Shown: positions 1 through 6,828, numbered from the stretch's first letter. The stretch is 9,055 bases of DNA from Zoogloeaceae bacterium (GCA_031278735.1 JAITJU010000017.1:1-9055), one strand, 5' to 3'. Numbers and translations are program-made. The notes: generated by a model not told the origin, from the sequence alone.

Positions 1-323
1 GTCAGGCGGGCGAGGCGCGCCTTGTCGTATTTGTCGGCAAGATTTCCGGCAACGGCGGAAAACAGGAAAAAAGGCAGGACGAACAGCGCCGCCGCGAGAT
101 TGGTCAGCACTTCCGCCGACAGGTTCGTCCAGGCCGTCGTCTGAAAGGCCAGCAGGACAATCAGCGCGTTCTTGAAAATATTGTCGTTGAGCGCGCCGCA
201 GAACTGGGTGATGAACAAGGGATAAAAACGGCGCTTGCCCAGCAGACGAAACTGGGAGGCCATGCCTTTTTCTTGCCGCGCTGCGGGAAGAGCGGCGGCG
301 GCGTTGTCGTCGGTTGGGTTCAT
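1..323 (-). CDS. LplT-like MFS transporter, N-terminal part (cut by window edge)
   Basis: Only the first 107 codons are present; the gene runs off the left edge. After a polar N-terminus (about 1-30) comes RRFYPLFITQFCGALNDN (31-48). This is a signature of the MFS branch that includes the lysophospholipid flippase LplT and the transporter half of fused MFS-acyltransferase proteins. Membrane segments follow at about 36-60 and 72-95, then an MFS motif A-like loop, GNLADKYDKARL (93-104). LplT proteins move lysophospholipids from the outer to the inner leaflet of the inner membrane for re-acylation by Aas, and a matching Aas gene lies in the same direction at 1699-3873, so this role is inferred. 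No good ribosome binding site precedes ATG 323. ATG 263 (residue 21, MASQF) is an alternative start preceded by an A/G-rich stretch. The gene starts 51 bases after the amidohydrolase stop, consistent with co-transcription. Family is fairly sure, substrate less so. Confidence 0.8.
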   Translation of the reverse strand, partial: MNPTDDNAAAALPAARQEKGMASQFRLLGKRRFYPLFITQFCGALNDNIFKNALIVLLAFQTTAWTNLSAEVLTNLAAALFVLPFFLFSAVAGNLADKYDKARLARL

Positions 324-374
324 GGGATCGGGGATTTCGCGTTGAGAGGATGTGGGGAGGCGTAAACAACGAAT

Positions 375-1586
375 TCAATCACCGCGCCGATTTGTGAAAA
401 AGGAGCGTGTGGCGAATATTTGCGGCGAAAAATATGCGCCCTGCCAGTTCAGGTGGCGTTTGACGGCGAGGTCGAAATACAGCGGATTGTATTCGCGCAG
501 GATTTTCAGATCCGGCACGGCCTCCCTGGGCAGCAATCCCGCGCGCGTCAGGGCGTCGAGGGAGACAATGGGCAAGATGCCGGGCAGCGGATAGTCGGAG
601 CCGTTCAGGAGGCGCTCGTGCCAGTCCTTTCTTTGCAGCAGGGTCTTGATGATTTCCGGCTTGCGGTTTCTGAGCGTGACGGCGGAAATGTCGCCGAACA
701 GCCGTCCTTTCCACGCGGCTTCCTCCATGAGACGGGAAAACAGATGGAAGCTGGATTTTCGGATTCGTCCGCCGTGATCGAGGTCGGCGTCATCACCGGA
801 ACTGGCGCAGTGCGCGACCACCACGCGCGCGCCAATCTCCAGCGCCGAACGCAGCAACAGCGGATTGCCGTAATGCAGCTTGTCGTTATGCACTGCCTGC
901 TCCTTGCCGCAATGGATGACGAGCGGCAAATCCAGGCGGGCGAGAGCGGCGTAAAAGGCGGCGCAGCGCACATCCGCCGGATCGATGTTCTGGGCGGCAG
1001 GCAGCCATTTTACGGCGCGCGCGCCTTCTTTTGCCGCGGCTTCCAGACGGTCGACGGCGTCCGGGCGATAGGGATGGATGGAGGCCGCCCATTCAAAGAA
1101 CTGCGGATACGTTCTTGCCAGCTTGCAGGCGTAGGCGTCCGGCACATAGAAGGTGCTGGCCTCCGGTTGCGGCTGACCGGAATCGTCATGGAAATGGTCA
1201 AAGGCCAACAGCACCAGCTTGACGCCGGAAGGCATGTCCGCCATTTGTCCCAGCAGACGCTGCACGTAGTTTTCATCTGTCGGTCCCAAAAAGTCCTCCA
1301 GACAGGCGGCGTTGATGTAGGAAAGATATTGCGCGTACAGCATCGGATGCAAGGGAGAAGAAAGCCTGGAGGCGACCTGGATGCCGCTGTCCGCGGCGTC
1401 GCCCAGACCCGCCAGATGCGCGTGGCAATCCCATGTCGTTTGCGGCGCCAATCCTTGCCAGACGCGGGTCAGCCAGGGACTGGCCTTCAGCGCTTCCGGC
1501 AATCCCGCGCGGCAGCGACCGGCGAGGCCGAGCATTCGGGCAAGACTGCGGACGAAACGCAGCGGCGTGGGGCGCATTTTGCTCAT
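375..1586 (-). CDS. Metal-dependent amidohydrolase (amidohydrolase_2 / COG2159-type)
   Basis: 403 residues from ATG 1586. The TIM-barrel amidohydrolase pattern is visible in order: DCHAH after strand 1 (His55, His57), SIHPYR (His171), VKWLP (Lys193), VIHCGKE (His225), VVAHC (His259) and NGSDYPLP (Asp331). These match the HxH, His, His, Asp metal ligands of the family that includes aminocarboxymuconate-semialdehyde decarboxylase and related hydrolases/decarboxylases. No signal peptide is evident, so it is probably cytoplasmic. The substrate cannot be told. The frame stays open to ATG 1664, but the extra 26 residues are basic and unlike the family, and their DNA contains a hairpin typical of intergenic repeats, so I prefer 1586. 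ATG 1577 (three codons later) is also possible, with GAGAG upstream. It lies 112 bases after aas and 51 bases before the transporter, same strand, so it is probably in the same operon. A role in lipid turnover is only a guess from position. Confidence 0.85.
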   Translation of the reverse strand: MSKMRPTPLRFVRSLARMLGLAGRCRAGLPEALKASPWLTRVWQGLAPQTTWDCHAHLAGLGDAADSGIQVASRLSSPLHPMLYAQYLSYINAACLEDFLGPTDENYVQRLLGQMADMPSGVKLVLLAFDHFHDDSGQPQPEASTFYVPDAYACKLARTYPQFFEWAASIHPYRPDAVDRLEAAAKEGARAVKWLPAAQNIDPADVRCAAFYAALARLDLPLVIHCGKEQAVHNDKLHYGNPLLLRSALEIGARVVVAHCASSGDDADLDHGGRIRKSSFHLFSRLMEEAAWKGRLFGDISAVTLRNRKPEIIKTLLQRKDWHERLLNGSDYPLPGILPIVSLDALTRAGLLPREAVPDLKILREYNPLYFDLAVKRHLNWQGAYFSPQIFATRSFFTNRRGD

Positions 1587-1620
1587 GCTCTCGGATTTCT
1601 GTGGGCAACGCCTGACTTTC

Positions 1621-1645
1621 CCTCTTTTGCCTTGCGGGAGAGAGG
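1621..1645. repeat. REP-like intergenic hairpin between aas and the amidohydrolase gene
   Basis: CCTCT (1621-1625) pairs with AGAGG (1641-1645), and three further pairs including G-U wobble extend the stem. The loop contains CTTGCGGG. It resembles the CCCTCTCCC...GGGAGAGGG hairpins scattered between genes in many beta- and gammaproteobacteria. The sequence lies in the 112-base spacer between the two genes and supports the shorter amidohydrolase start. No T-tract follows, so a terminator role is not supported; an mRNA processing or stability role is possible. Only one copy is present here. Confidence 0.4.
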
Positions 1646-1698
1646 CGGAAATCCTTGTCCGCATGGCGTCGGGACGAGAAAAAAGCGGGCGGCGGAGA

Positions 1699-3873
1699 TC
1701 ACGAACGGCTTTCCCGGATTTCTTCCGCCATGCGTTTCAGTTGCACGTAATCCACTTTGCCCGTACCCAGGAGCGGCAGGGCGGACACGCAAACGATGTT
1801 TTTGGGCACACACAGTTCCGGCATGCCCAGGGCGCGGGCGCTGGCCTGCAAATCGGCGCGTTTGAGCCGCGCGTCGGTGGTGAAGAGAATCAGGCGTTCG
1901 CCCTTGCTTTCGTCCGGGCAGGAACTGACGGCATGGAGACCGTCCTGCGAGGCGGCCAGCGCCAGTTTTTCCACGGCTTCCAGACTGACCATTTCTCCCG
2001 CCACCTTGGCAAAACGCTTGACCCGACCAAGGATGCGCACGAAGCCGTCCGCGTCAATGTCCGCCACATCGCCGGTGTCATACCAGCCGACGCCGATTTC
2101 CGAAGCCGTCGGCAACAGTACGCCCGGCTGATCCGCCTTCAGATAGCCCTTCATCACACTGGGGCCGCGCACATGCAAGACGCCGCCGCGCTCGATGCCG
2201 GGCACGGCTTGCAGGCGGCACTCCAGCCCTGGCATCAATTGCCCGACCGTGCCGCTCCTGAACGCCATGGGCGTATTCACCGCCATTACCGGCGCGGTTT
2301 CCGTCGCGCCATAACCTTCGAGAATGCGCAGGCCGAATTTCTCGAACCAGAGATCGCGCACTGCCTCCGACAATTTTTCCGCGCCCGCGACCACATAGCG
2401 CAGGCGATAGAAATCATAAGGATGCGCGAAGCGGGCGTAGTTGCCCAAAAAGGCGCTGGTGCCAAACAGCACCGTACAGCCCCGATCATAGGCGAGTTCG
2501 GGAATCACCCGGTAATGCAGCGGAGAAGGATAAAGAAACAGGCTCGCGCCGGACAGCAGCGGCAACAGCGTTCCCGCCGTCAGACCAAAGGCGTGGAAGA
2601 TCGGCAATACGTTCAGTACCCGATCCTCGATGGAAAAATCAATGATGGCGCGGATTTGGGCGATATTGGCAAGGATTGCCCGGTGCGGCAGGGCCACGCC
2701 CTTGGGGCGGCCTTCCGAACCGGAAGTAAACAACACCACAGCCGTATCTTCCGGCGAGGCGGGAATTTCCACGCGCCTTGGGAACCACAGGGCATAAAAC
2801 AGCAACCAGAGCTTGTCGATGAGCGTCGCTTGCGCGCGCAGGTCTTCCAGATGGACGATGCGTTCGATGCCTTGCAGGGCGGACAGCTTGGCTTCCAGCT
2901 TCGCCTGTTCGACAAAGGCGCGGGAGGTGATGAGGGTGCGGATTTCAGCGGCGTCGCAGGCGGCCTGCATTCCGTCCGTGCCCGCCGTGTAATTCAGCAT
3001 GGCGGGAATGCGCTTCAAGGCGGAAAGCCCCATGAAGAGCGCGACGGTCGGCGTCATGTTGGGCAGCAGCAGGCCGACCCGTTCGTCGACCCGCGTCAGG
3101 CGTCCGGCCAGACGTCCCAGCATCAGGCTCATTTTCAGCACGTCCTGATAACGGTATTCAATCTGCTTGATGTCCTCCATGACCCGGCGCGATCGGCCAT
3201 ACAGCCGGATGGCGTCACACAGGCTGCCGTAGAGCGTCTGGTTGTACTGCGCCGCGCAACTCATTTTTTGCATCAGCTTGCGCATTTCTTCCCCGGCCTT
3301 GCGCCGCCGCAACTTGGCGGTGGGCGCTTCCGGCATGGGCAGGGCGGCGAGCGGCAAAATATTCAGGGTAATGCGCGGGAAAAAGCGGCGCGGCTGGCGG
3401 TTCAGTCGGGAAAAATAGCTGCGCGCCGGACCATCCAGACGCACCGGCAAAATGTGCGCGCCGGTTTTCGCCGCTACGAAGGCCGGGCCTTCGTAGACTT
3501 TCATCATGCTGCCGGTCGTCGTCAATCGTCCTTCCGGAAAAATCACCACGGGACGCCCGGATTCCAGAATGCGCAGCACCTTCTTCATGGTCATGGGATT
3601 GGCGGTATCGACTGTCAGATAGTCGGAAAGCCACAAGATGACGCGAAACATGAGATACTTCCGCGCTCCGCTATACACCACGAACATCGGTCGCTCAATC
3701 GGCAGGAAGAGACCGAGCAGCACGCCGTCAAGCAAGGACTGATGATTGGCGATCACCAGTAATGGCCGTACCGATAAATCATTGAGCGGCGCGTCTTCCA
3801 GCACGTTTCTTATGCGCACGCGAAAAAGAAGACGACACAGAAAACGCAACAGGGCGCACAGCAGATTCTTCAT
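1699..3873 (-). CDS. aas: Bifunctional acyl-ACP synthetase / 2-acyl-glycerophosphoethanolamine acyltransferase (Aas)
   Basis: 724 residues, close to the 719 of E. coli Aas. An N-terminal hydrophobic stretch (1-20) is followed by a PlsC-type acyltransferase domain: NHQSLLD (43-49, the catalytic HX4D motif with His44 and Asp49) and FPEGRLTTTG (112-121). From about residue 230 an AMP-forming synthetase domain follows: nucleotide-binding loop LFTSGSEGRPKG (381-392), EGYGATE (519-525), YDTGD (598-602), GRVKRFAKVAGE (616-627) and the C-terminal catalytic lysine in GTGK (Lys706). Known function: the synthetase charges fatty acid onto bound acyl carrier protein and the acyltransferase transfers it to the 2-position of lysophosphatidylethanolamine at the inner membrane. 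The LplT-like gene downstream fits this. All key motifs are intact. ATG 3873 leads directly into the hydrophobic segment, though no clear ribosome binding site precedes it. It appears to be the first gene of the minus-strand unit. Confidence 0.93.
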   Translation of the reverse strand: MKNLLCALLRFLCRLLFRVRIRNVLEDAPLNDLSVRPLLVIANHQSLLDGVLLGLFLPIERPMFVVYSGARKYLMFRVILWLSDYLTVDTANPMTMKKVLRILESGRPVVIFPEGRLTTTGSMMKVYEGPAFVAAKTGAHILPVRLDGPARSYFSRLNRQPRRFFPRITLNILPLAALPMPEAPTAKLRRRKAGEEMRKLMQKMSCAAQYNQTLYGSLCDAIRLYGRSRRVMEDIKQIEYRYQDVLKMSLMLGRLAGRLTRVDERVGLLLPNMTPTVALFMGLSALKRIPAMLNYTAGTDGMQAACDAAEIRTLITSRAFVEQAKLEAKLSALQGIERIVHLEDLRAQATLIDKLWLLFYALWFPRRVEIPASPEDTAVVLFTSGSEGRPKGVALPHRAILANIAQIRAIIDFSIEDRVLNVLPIFHAFGLTAGTLLPLLSGASLFLYPSPLHYRVIPELAYDRGCTVLFGTSAFLGNYARFAHPYDFYRLRYVVAGAEKLSEAVRDLWFEKFGLRILEGYGATETAPVMAVNTPMAFRSGTVGQLMPGLECRLQAVPGIERGGVLHVRGPSVMKGYLKADQPGVLLPTASEIGVGWYDTGDVADIDADGFVRILGRVKRFAKVAGEMVSLEAVEKLALAASQDGLHAVSSCPDESKGERLILFTTDARLKRADLQASARALGMPELCVPKNIVCVSALPLLGTGKVDYVQLKRMAEEIRESRS

Positions 3874-4158
3874 GATGGGCTTTGTTCGCGGCGGGAAAGG
3901 ACGGATGGACGAAGCGCGTACTTTACCTTAAACGCGGGCGTCTGTCGCATGACCAGAGGACAGGACACGGAAGGCGGCGAGTTGGTTGGCGGCCTTGCCG
4001 CAGGAAAGGAAACGGCATGAGTCCTCCCATCCGTCGTTTTAGCCCGTTACATTATCCCGCAAGCCTTGCCATCCCCCGTTCTCTATCCTTTTGAGCGGCA
4101 GTCGCGTTCGGACGCGTGTAGAATGCCTGCGTTCCGGGAGAGCAATTGGGAGAGAATC
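3874..4158. other. Divergent spacer between aas and the SIMPL-domain gene
   Basis: This 285-base spacer must hold the promoters for aas (leftward) and the SIMPL gene (rightward). I found no convincing -35/-10 pair for aas. For the rightward gene, TAGAAT at 4119-4124 resembles a -10 box about 35 bases before the ATG, but the nearest -35-like element, TTGAGC at 4091-4096, lies 22 bases away, which is too far. A small GC hairpin (GCGGC-CTT-GCCGC, 3989-4001) sits just before a possible 25-codon reading frame, listed separately. Confidence 0.5.
4017..4094 (+). CDS. Possible 25-residue small protein or leader peptide
   Basis: ATG at 4017 is preceded by AGGAAAGGA (4002-4010), with AAGGA six bases from the ATG. 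This is a better ribosome binding site than several neighbouring real genes have, and it closely resembles the lysC site (AAGGAACGGCATG). The frame runs 25 codons to TGA at 4092-4094, giving a short, proline- and serine-rich peptide with no recognisable domain. It ends 64 bases before the SIMPL gene start, so it could be an upstream leader. Against it: such short frames arise easily by chance, and no promoter is clear. Low confidence. Confidence 0.2.
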   Translation: MSPPIRRFSPLHYPASLAIPRSLSF

Positions 4159-4908
4159 ATGGAAAACGGTTTTTCGCGCGCGCTTATCATTCTGGGCGTC
4201 GTGCTGGCCTTGGGGCTGGGCGCGTCGGCTTTCATTCTGGGCGGAAAATTCAGAACCATCGGGGACAATAACCAGAAGATACTGGTCAAGGGGTTGGCGG
4301 AGACGCTGGTCAGCGCGGACCTGGCGGAGTGGTCGGTTGGCGTCCGGGTGCAGGCCGACACGTTCAGCGAGACCCTGGCGCAGTTGCGCAAGGCGCGTCC
4401 GGCGCTGGATGAATTCCTGGAAAAACAGGGGTTTGCCAGCGCCGTCCGCATGGAGGGCAGCGAACAGGTCACGCCGAACTTCGTGGAGGAACAGGACGGC
4501 AACGGGCGCTATCGCCGGGTGCAGGCGGGTTATGTCGGCAGGCAGGGCATCCGGGTTCGCAGTGACGACTTGCAGAAGATCGCCGCGGCGCACAGGGAAA
4601 TCATCCAGCTTGTGGCCGAGGGAAAGTCCGTGGAATACGGCGCGCCGGACTACCTGATTCAGGATATGGAAAGCGTCAAGATGTCCCTCATTGGCGCGGC
4701 CACGGAAAACGCCCGCCTGCGCGCCGAGGAATTCGCCAAGGTCGGCAAGGTGAAGGTCGGCCCCATGCGCTCCGCCTCCCAGGGCGCCTTCTACATCCTG
4801 CCAGCGGATTCCGACGCTGATTCCGACGATTACGGCGGCGCCTACGACAAGACCACGATCGCGAAAAAAGCCCGCGTGGTCGTGACGATCCTGTACGGGA
4901 TCGAATGA
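4159..4908 (+). CDS. SIMPL-domain (DUF541, YggE-like) membrane-anchored protein
   Basis: 249 residues. The N-terminus has a short head and one hydrophobic segment (about 7-28, ending ASAFILGG), which suggests a single-pass anchor with the rest in the periplasm; an uncleaved signal anchor seems likelier than a cleaved signal. The following region fits the SIMPL/DUF541 fold: ILVKGLAETLVSADLAEW, a long helical section, EYGAPDYLIQDMESVKMSL, a second helix (ATENARLRAEEFAKVGKVKVG), and a C-terminal strand KKARVVVTILYGIE. Such proteins are widespread in Gram-negatives; E. coli YggE has been tied to oxidative stress, but the biochemical role is unknown. ATG 4159 has GGGAGAG at 4148-4154, so I chose it over the upstream in-frame ATG 4066, which would place 31 unlike residues before the anchor. 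The cupin gene follows 73 bases downstream and may be co-transcribed. An Asp-rich stretch (DSDADSDD) near the end is unusual. Confidence 0.85.
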   Translation: MENGFSRALIILGVVLALGLGASAFILGGKFRTIGDNNQKILVKGLAETLVSADLAEWSVGVRVQADTFSETLAQLRKARPALDEFLEKQGFASAVRMEGSEQVTPNFVEEQDGNGRYRRVQAGYVGRQGIRVRSDDLQKIAAAHREIIQLVAEGKSVEYGAPDYLIQDMESVKMSLIGAATENARLRAEEFAKVGKVKVGPMRSASQGAFYILPADSDADSDDYGGAYDKTTIAKKARVVVTILYGIE

Positions 4909-4981
4909 ACAATCCGCGCGCAACAGGAGGTTTCCCCATACGCCCCCTTCGACAATGCCGCTCCGTCCGTCCGCGGTTGCC

Positions 4982-5395
4982 ATGCAAACCCTGACCTGTA
5001 TCGAGCTGCATACCGATTCGGACGGCTATGCCCGCTTCCGCGAGAAAAGCATTTCCTTACCGGAGGGCGACGCCGTCACCGCGCTCTCGGCGCTTCTGCC
5101 CGCAACGGGCTGCCAGTGGCGGCAAAGCGCGCCGGGTTTTGCGAGCGATTTTCATTGCACGTCTTCGCCGCAATGGACGATCATCCTCAAGGGCAGGATG
5201 GAAATTTTCCTGCGCGACGGAAGTTCCCGCGTCTTCGCGGCGGGCGACTTCTTCTATTCCAATGACATCGTTCCGGCGGGCGCGCGCTTCGACCCGGAAG
5301 TGCACGGTCACAGGAGCCGCCAGTTGGGAGATGAGCCGCTGGTGACGCTGTTTCTCAAATCCGGTAGTCTGGCGACGGAGAACGGAAGGCAGTAA
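4982..5395 (+). CDS. Small single-domain cupin protein
   Basis: 137 residues forming one cupin beta-barrel. The first motif region is SDFHCTSSPQWTIILKGRMEI (about 55-75) and the second is GDFFYSNDIVPAG (88-100) followed by HGHRS (108-112). The classic first motif GX5HXHX3-4EX6G is not kept: only His58 and Gln64 remain, as in the subfamily whose first motif reads roughly WHPAPRRQ. His108/His110 could complete a site. Function and ligand are unknown; the protein is probably soluble. The frame is open up to ATG 4955, nine codons earlier. I prefer ATG 4982 because the protein then starts MQTLTCIEL, at a normal family position, but neither ATG has a well-spaced ribosome binding site (AGGAGG at 4925-4930 is too far away). 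It lies 73 bases after the SIMPL gene with a terminator just after it. Confidence 0.75.
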   Translation: MQTLTCIELHTDSDGYARFREKSISLPEGDAVTALSALLPATGCQWRQSAPGFASDFHCTSSPQWTIILKGRMEIFLRDGSSRVFAAGDFFYSNDIVPAGARFDPEVHGHRSRQLGDEPLVTLFLKSGSLATENGRQ

Positions 5396-5398
5396 GGC

Positions 5399-5433
5399 TT
5401 GCGGGCGCAAGGCGCCCGGCAACCGGTTGTTTT
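5399..5433 (+). terminator. Probable intrinsic terminator after the cupin gene
   Basis: TTGCGGGCG (5399-5407) pairs with CGCCC-G-GCAA (5413-5422) with one bulged G and a CAAGG loop, giving about nine base pairs. Four bases later comes TTGTTTT (5427-5433). It begins four bases after the cupin stop and ends four bases before the stop of convergent queD. The T-tract is on the plus-strand side, so it mainly serves the cupin transcript. Confidence 0.6.
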
Positions 5434-5436
5434 CCG

Positions 5437-5886
5437 TCATCTGTTTTCTGAATCCGCCTCCGCCCAGCAGTTGGGGGTTTCGTACAGGCGGATTTTGCTC
5501 AATATCAGGCGCGGCGCGTAATTTTCCCGGTACACTGGCGCCAGAAGATCAAAGGCGGCGCGGGCGAGGTTTTCCGCAGTGGGCACGGCGTCCAGCAGCA
5601 CGGTTTTGTGATCTGGCAGCGCGGCGAGGAAATCCACTACCGCCTTGTCCTCTCGCCAGACCAGGAAGGCGTGATCCCAGGCGTCGATCAGGTGCTTTCT
5701 GGCAAGGGACTTGATGTCGGAAAAGTCCAGCACCATGCCATCGTCGGCGGCACCCACAGTGTTCCTGACTTCCCCTTCCAGGGTGATTTCGATAACGTAA
5801 CGGTGTCCGTGCAGGTTGCGGCACTGGCTTTTGTGATTCGGAATGCGGTGTCCGGCATCGAATTCCAGGCGGCGGGTAATGCGCAT
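5437..5886 (-). CDS. queD: 6-carboxy-5,6,7,8-tetrahydropterin synthase (QueD)
   Basis: 149 residues with the hallmarks of the PTPS/QueD family: FDAGH (His13), CRNLHGHRY (Cys22, His26, His28), DFSDIK, DAWDHAFL (Asp71, His72), PTAEN (Glu105) and the C-terminal LYETPNCWAE (Glu136). His13, His26 and His28 are the expected zinc ligands and Cys22 the catalytic cysteine. Known reaction: conversion of 7,8-dihydroneopterin triphosphate to 6-carboxytetrahydropterin in the pathway to queuosine and other 7-deazaguanines. It is longer than the roughly 120-residue E. coli enzyme, mostly in the middle (about 75-105). The start at ATG 5886 places MRITRRLEFDAGH at the usual N-terminus. There is no clear Shine-Dalgarno sequence, but a good extended -10 promoter lies 35-43 bases upstream. 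Its start is 18 bases from the divergent radical SAM gene. No other queuosine gene is certain in the window. Confidence 0.92.
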   Translation of the reverse strand: MRITRRLEFDAGHRIPNHKSQCRNLHGHRYVIEITLEGEVRNTVGAADDGMVLDFSDIKSLARKHLIDAWDHAFLVWREDKAVVDFLAALPDHKTVLLDAVPTAENLARAAFDLLAPVYRENYAPRLILSKIRLYETPNCWAEADSENR

Positions 5887-5904
5887 ACAAATGAAGGAAA
5901 ATGG

Positions 5905-6792
5905 ATGAAAGAGGCGGTAAATTGTAGCATTGAGCAACGAAATGCGGCGGTCGCGCAACTGAGCATTGCCGATCACCGGCGCGATCAGGCGGGATTGACC
6001 TATGTCTACCCCGTGCTTTCCCGCCGCGCGCGCGGCGTTTCCATTGGCATCAATCTCAACCGAAACCGCGCCTGCAACTGGGCCTGCGTTTATTGTCAGG
6101 TGGAAAACTTGCGCCGCGGCATGCCGGACGCCATCGATCTGGATTTGCTTGAGCGCGAGCTGGAGGACTTCCTGCAAGAAGCTCTGCAAGGCGACTACCT
6201 GCTGCGGCATGTCGCTCAGGCGCGCTGTCGGCGACTGGCGGATGTCGCTTTTTCCGGTGAGGGCGAGCCGACCGCGGCCAGAGAATTCACGGCAGCCGTG
6301 GCGCGCGTCGCCGCCGCGCTGGAAAACCGCGCTTTGCAAGGAAAATTGCCGCTGCGTCTCATCACCAACGGCAGCCTGATTGATAGGGCGCGCGCCGGAT
6401 TGGCGATACTGGCGCGTGTGGGCGGCGAGGTGTGGTTCAAACTGGATCGCGGCGACGCTGCGGGAATGAAAACAGTTAATCAAACCCCTGGAGATCCGGC
6501 GCGCGCGTTGAAAAATCTGCAATCCTGCGCCGACATCGCGCCCACCTGGGTGCAGACCTGTTGGTTCGCCACGAACGGCAATGCCCCGGACGCCGCGGCG
6601 GAAGCCGCATATCTGGATTTGATCGCGCAGGCGGCGCAACGGATTCGCGGTGTGCATCTTTATGGGTTGGCGCGACCGTCAAAACAGCCCGGCGCGGAAA
6701 ACCTGTCCCGCCTTTCCGCTGCCGCCATGCGCGCCTGGGGTGAGCGCATCCGGCAAAAAACGGGCGTCAGGGCGGTGAAAGTCTCGCCCTGA
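5905..6792 (+). CDS. Radical SAM protein (COG0731-like), function unknown
   Basis: 295 residues from ATG 5905, chosen because AAGGA (5894-5898) lies six bases upstream; the frame stays open further left but there it overlaps queD. The cluster motif CX3CX2C is intact: Cys57, Cys61 and Cys64 in ACNWACVYCQVE, with the aromatic residue before the last Cys. Other radical SAM landmarks are SGEGEPT (117-123, the GGE-type SAM contact), LITNGS (142-147) and EVWFKLD (175-181). The combination of SGEGEPT and the WFKLD strand resembles COG0731, the group named after wyosine tRNA-modifying enzymes, but the bacterial members have no established role that I know of. No extra C-terminal cluster cysteines are seen. 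Being divergent from queD invites a link to modified bases, but it does not look like QueE, which is shorter. Its last codons form the left arm and part of the right arm of a terminator for the convergent regulator gene. Confidence 0.83.
   Translation: MKEAVNCSIEQRNAAVAQLSIADHRRDQAGLTYVYPVLSRRARGVSIGINLNRNRACNWACVYCQVENLRRGMPDAIDLDLLERELEDFLQEALQGDYLLRHVAQARCRRLADVAFSGEGEPTAAREFTAAVARVAAALENRALQGKLPLRLITNGSLIDRARAGLAILARVGGEVWFKLDRGDAAGMKTVNQTPGDPARALKNLQSCADIAPTWVQTCWFATNGNAPDAAAEAAYLDLIAQAAQRIRGVHLYGLARPSKQPGAENLSRLSAAAMRAWGERIRQKTGVRAVKVSP
5921..5929 (-). promoter_or_regulatory. Candidate extended -10 promoter for queD
   Basis: Read on the minus strand, TGCTACAAT fits the extended -10 form TGnTATAAT (TACAAT at 5926-5921, TG at 5929-5928). 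Transcription would start near 5914, leaving a leader of about 28 bases before queD. No good -35 stands at 17 bases, as is common for extended -10 promoters. The element lies inside the first codons of the radical SAM gene. Confidence 0.5.
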
Positions 6793-6800
6793 CGCCCGTT
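6755..6800 (-). terminator. Intrinsic terminator of the HTH gene, inside the radical SAM coding end
   Basis: AACGGGCGTCAGGGCG (6759-6774) and CGCCCTGACGCCCGTT (6785-6800) are perfect 16-base inverted repeats around a 10-base loop. On the minus strand the stem is followed by a run of six T (6760-6755), a textbook terminator, 28 bases after the regulator stop. On the plus strand only a weak AAATTTT (6804-6810) follows, so it may act weakly in both directions. The radical SAM stop codon (6790-6792) lies within the right arm. Confidence 0.85.
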
Positions 6801-6828
6801 CGGAAATTTTCTGACGGCTGGCTTTGCC

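Noticed and set aside
420..1865. A 481-codon plus-strand open frame opposite the amidohydrolase
   Set aside because: The metal-ligand motifs are on the minus strand; the plus frame has none.
1381..3762. A 793-codon open frame on the plus strand, opposite aas
   Set aside because: It is a shadow of aas: the minus-strand frame has every Aas motif in order, whereas the plus frame is rich in His, Gln and Arg and shows no domain.
4039..4983. A 314-codon minus-strand open frame opposite the SIMPL gene
   Set aside because: The plus frame has an anchor segment, SIMPL features and a good ribosome binding site; the minus frame resembles nothing.
5887..6657. N-terminal extension of the queD frame up to 6657
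   Set aside because: The QueD family begins near MRITRRLEFDAGH; the extension lies entirely opposite the radical SAM gene and looks like its antisense.
5905..6792. Calling the radical SAM gene queE because it is next to queD
   Set aside because: It is longer than typical QueE and its SGEGEPT and WFKLD motifs point to another radical SAM group.
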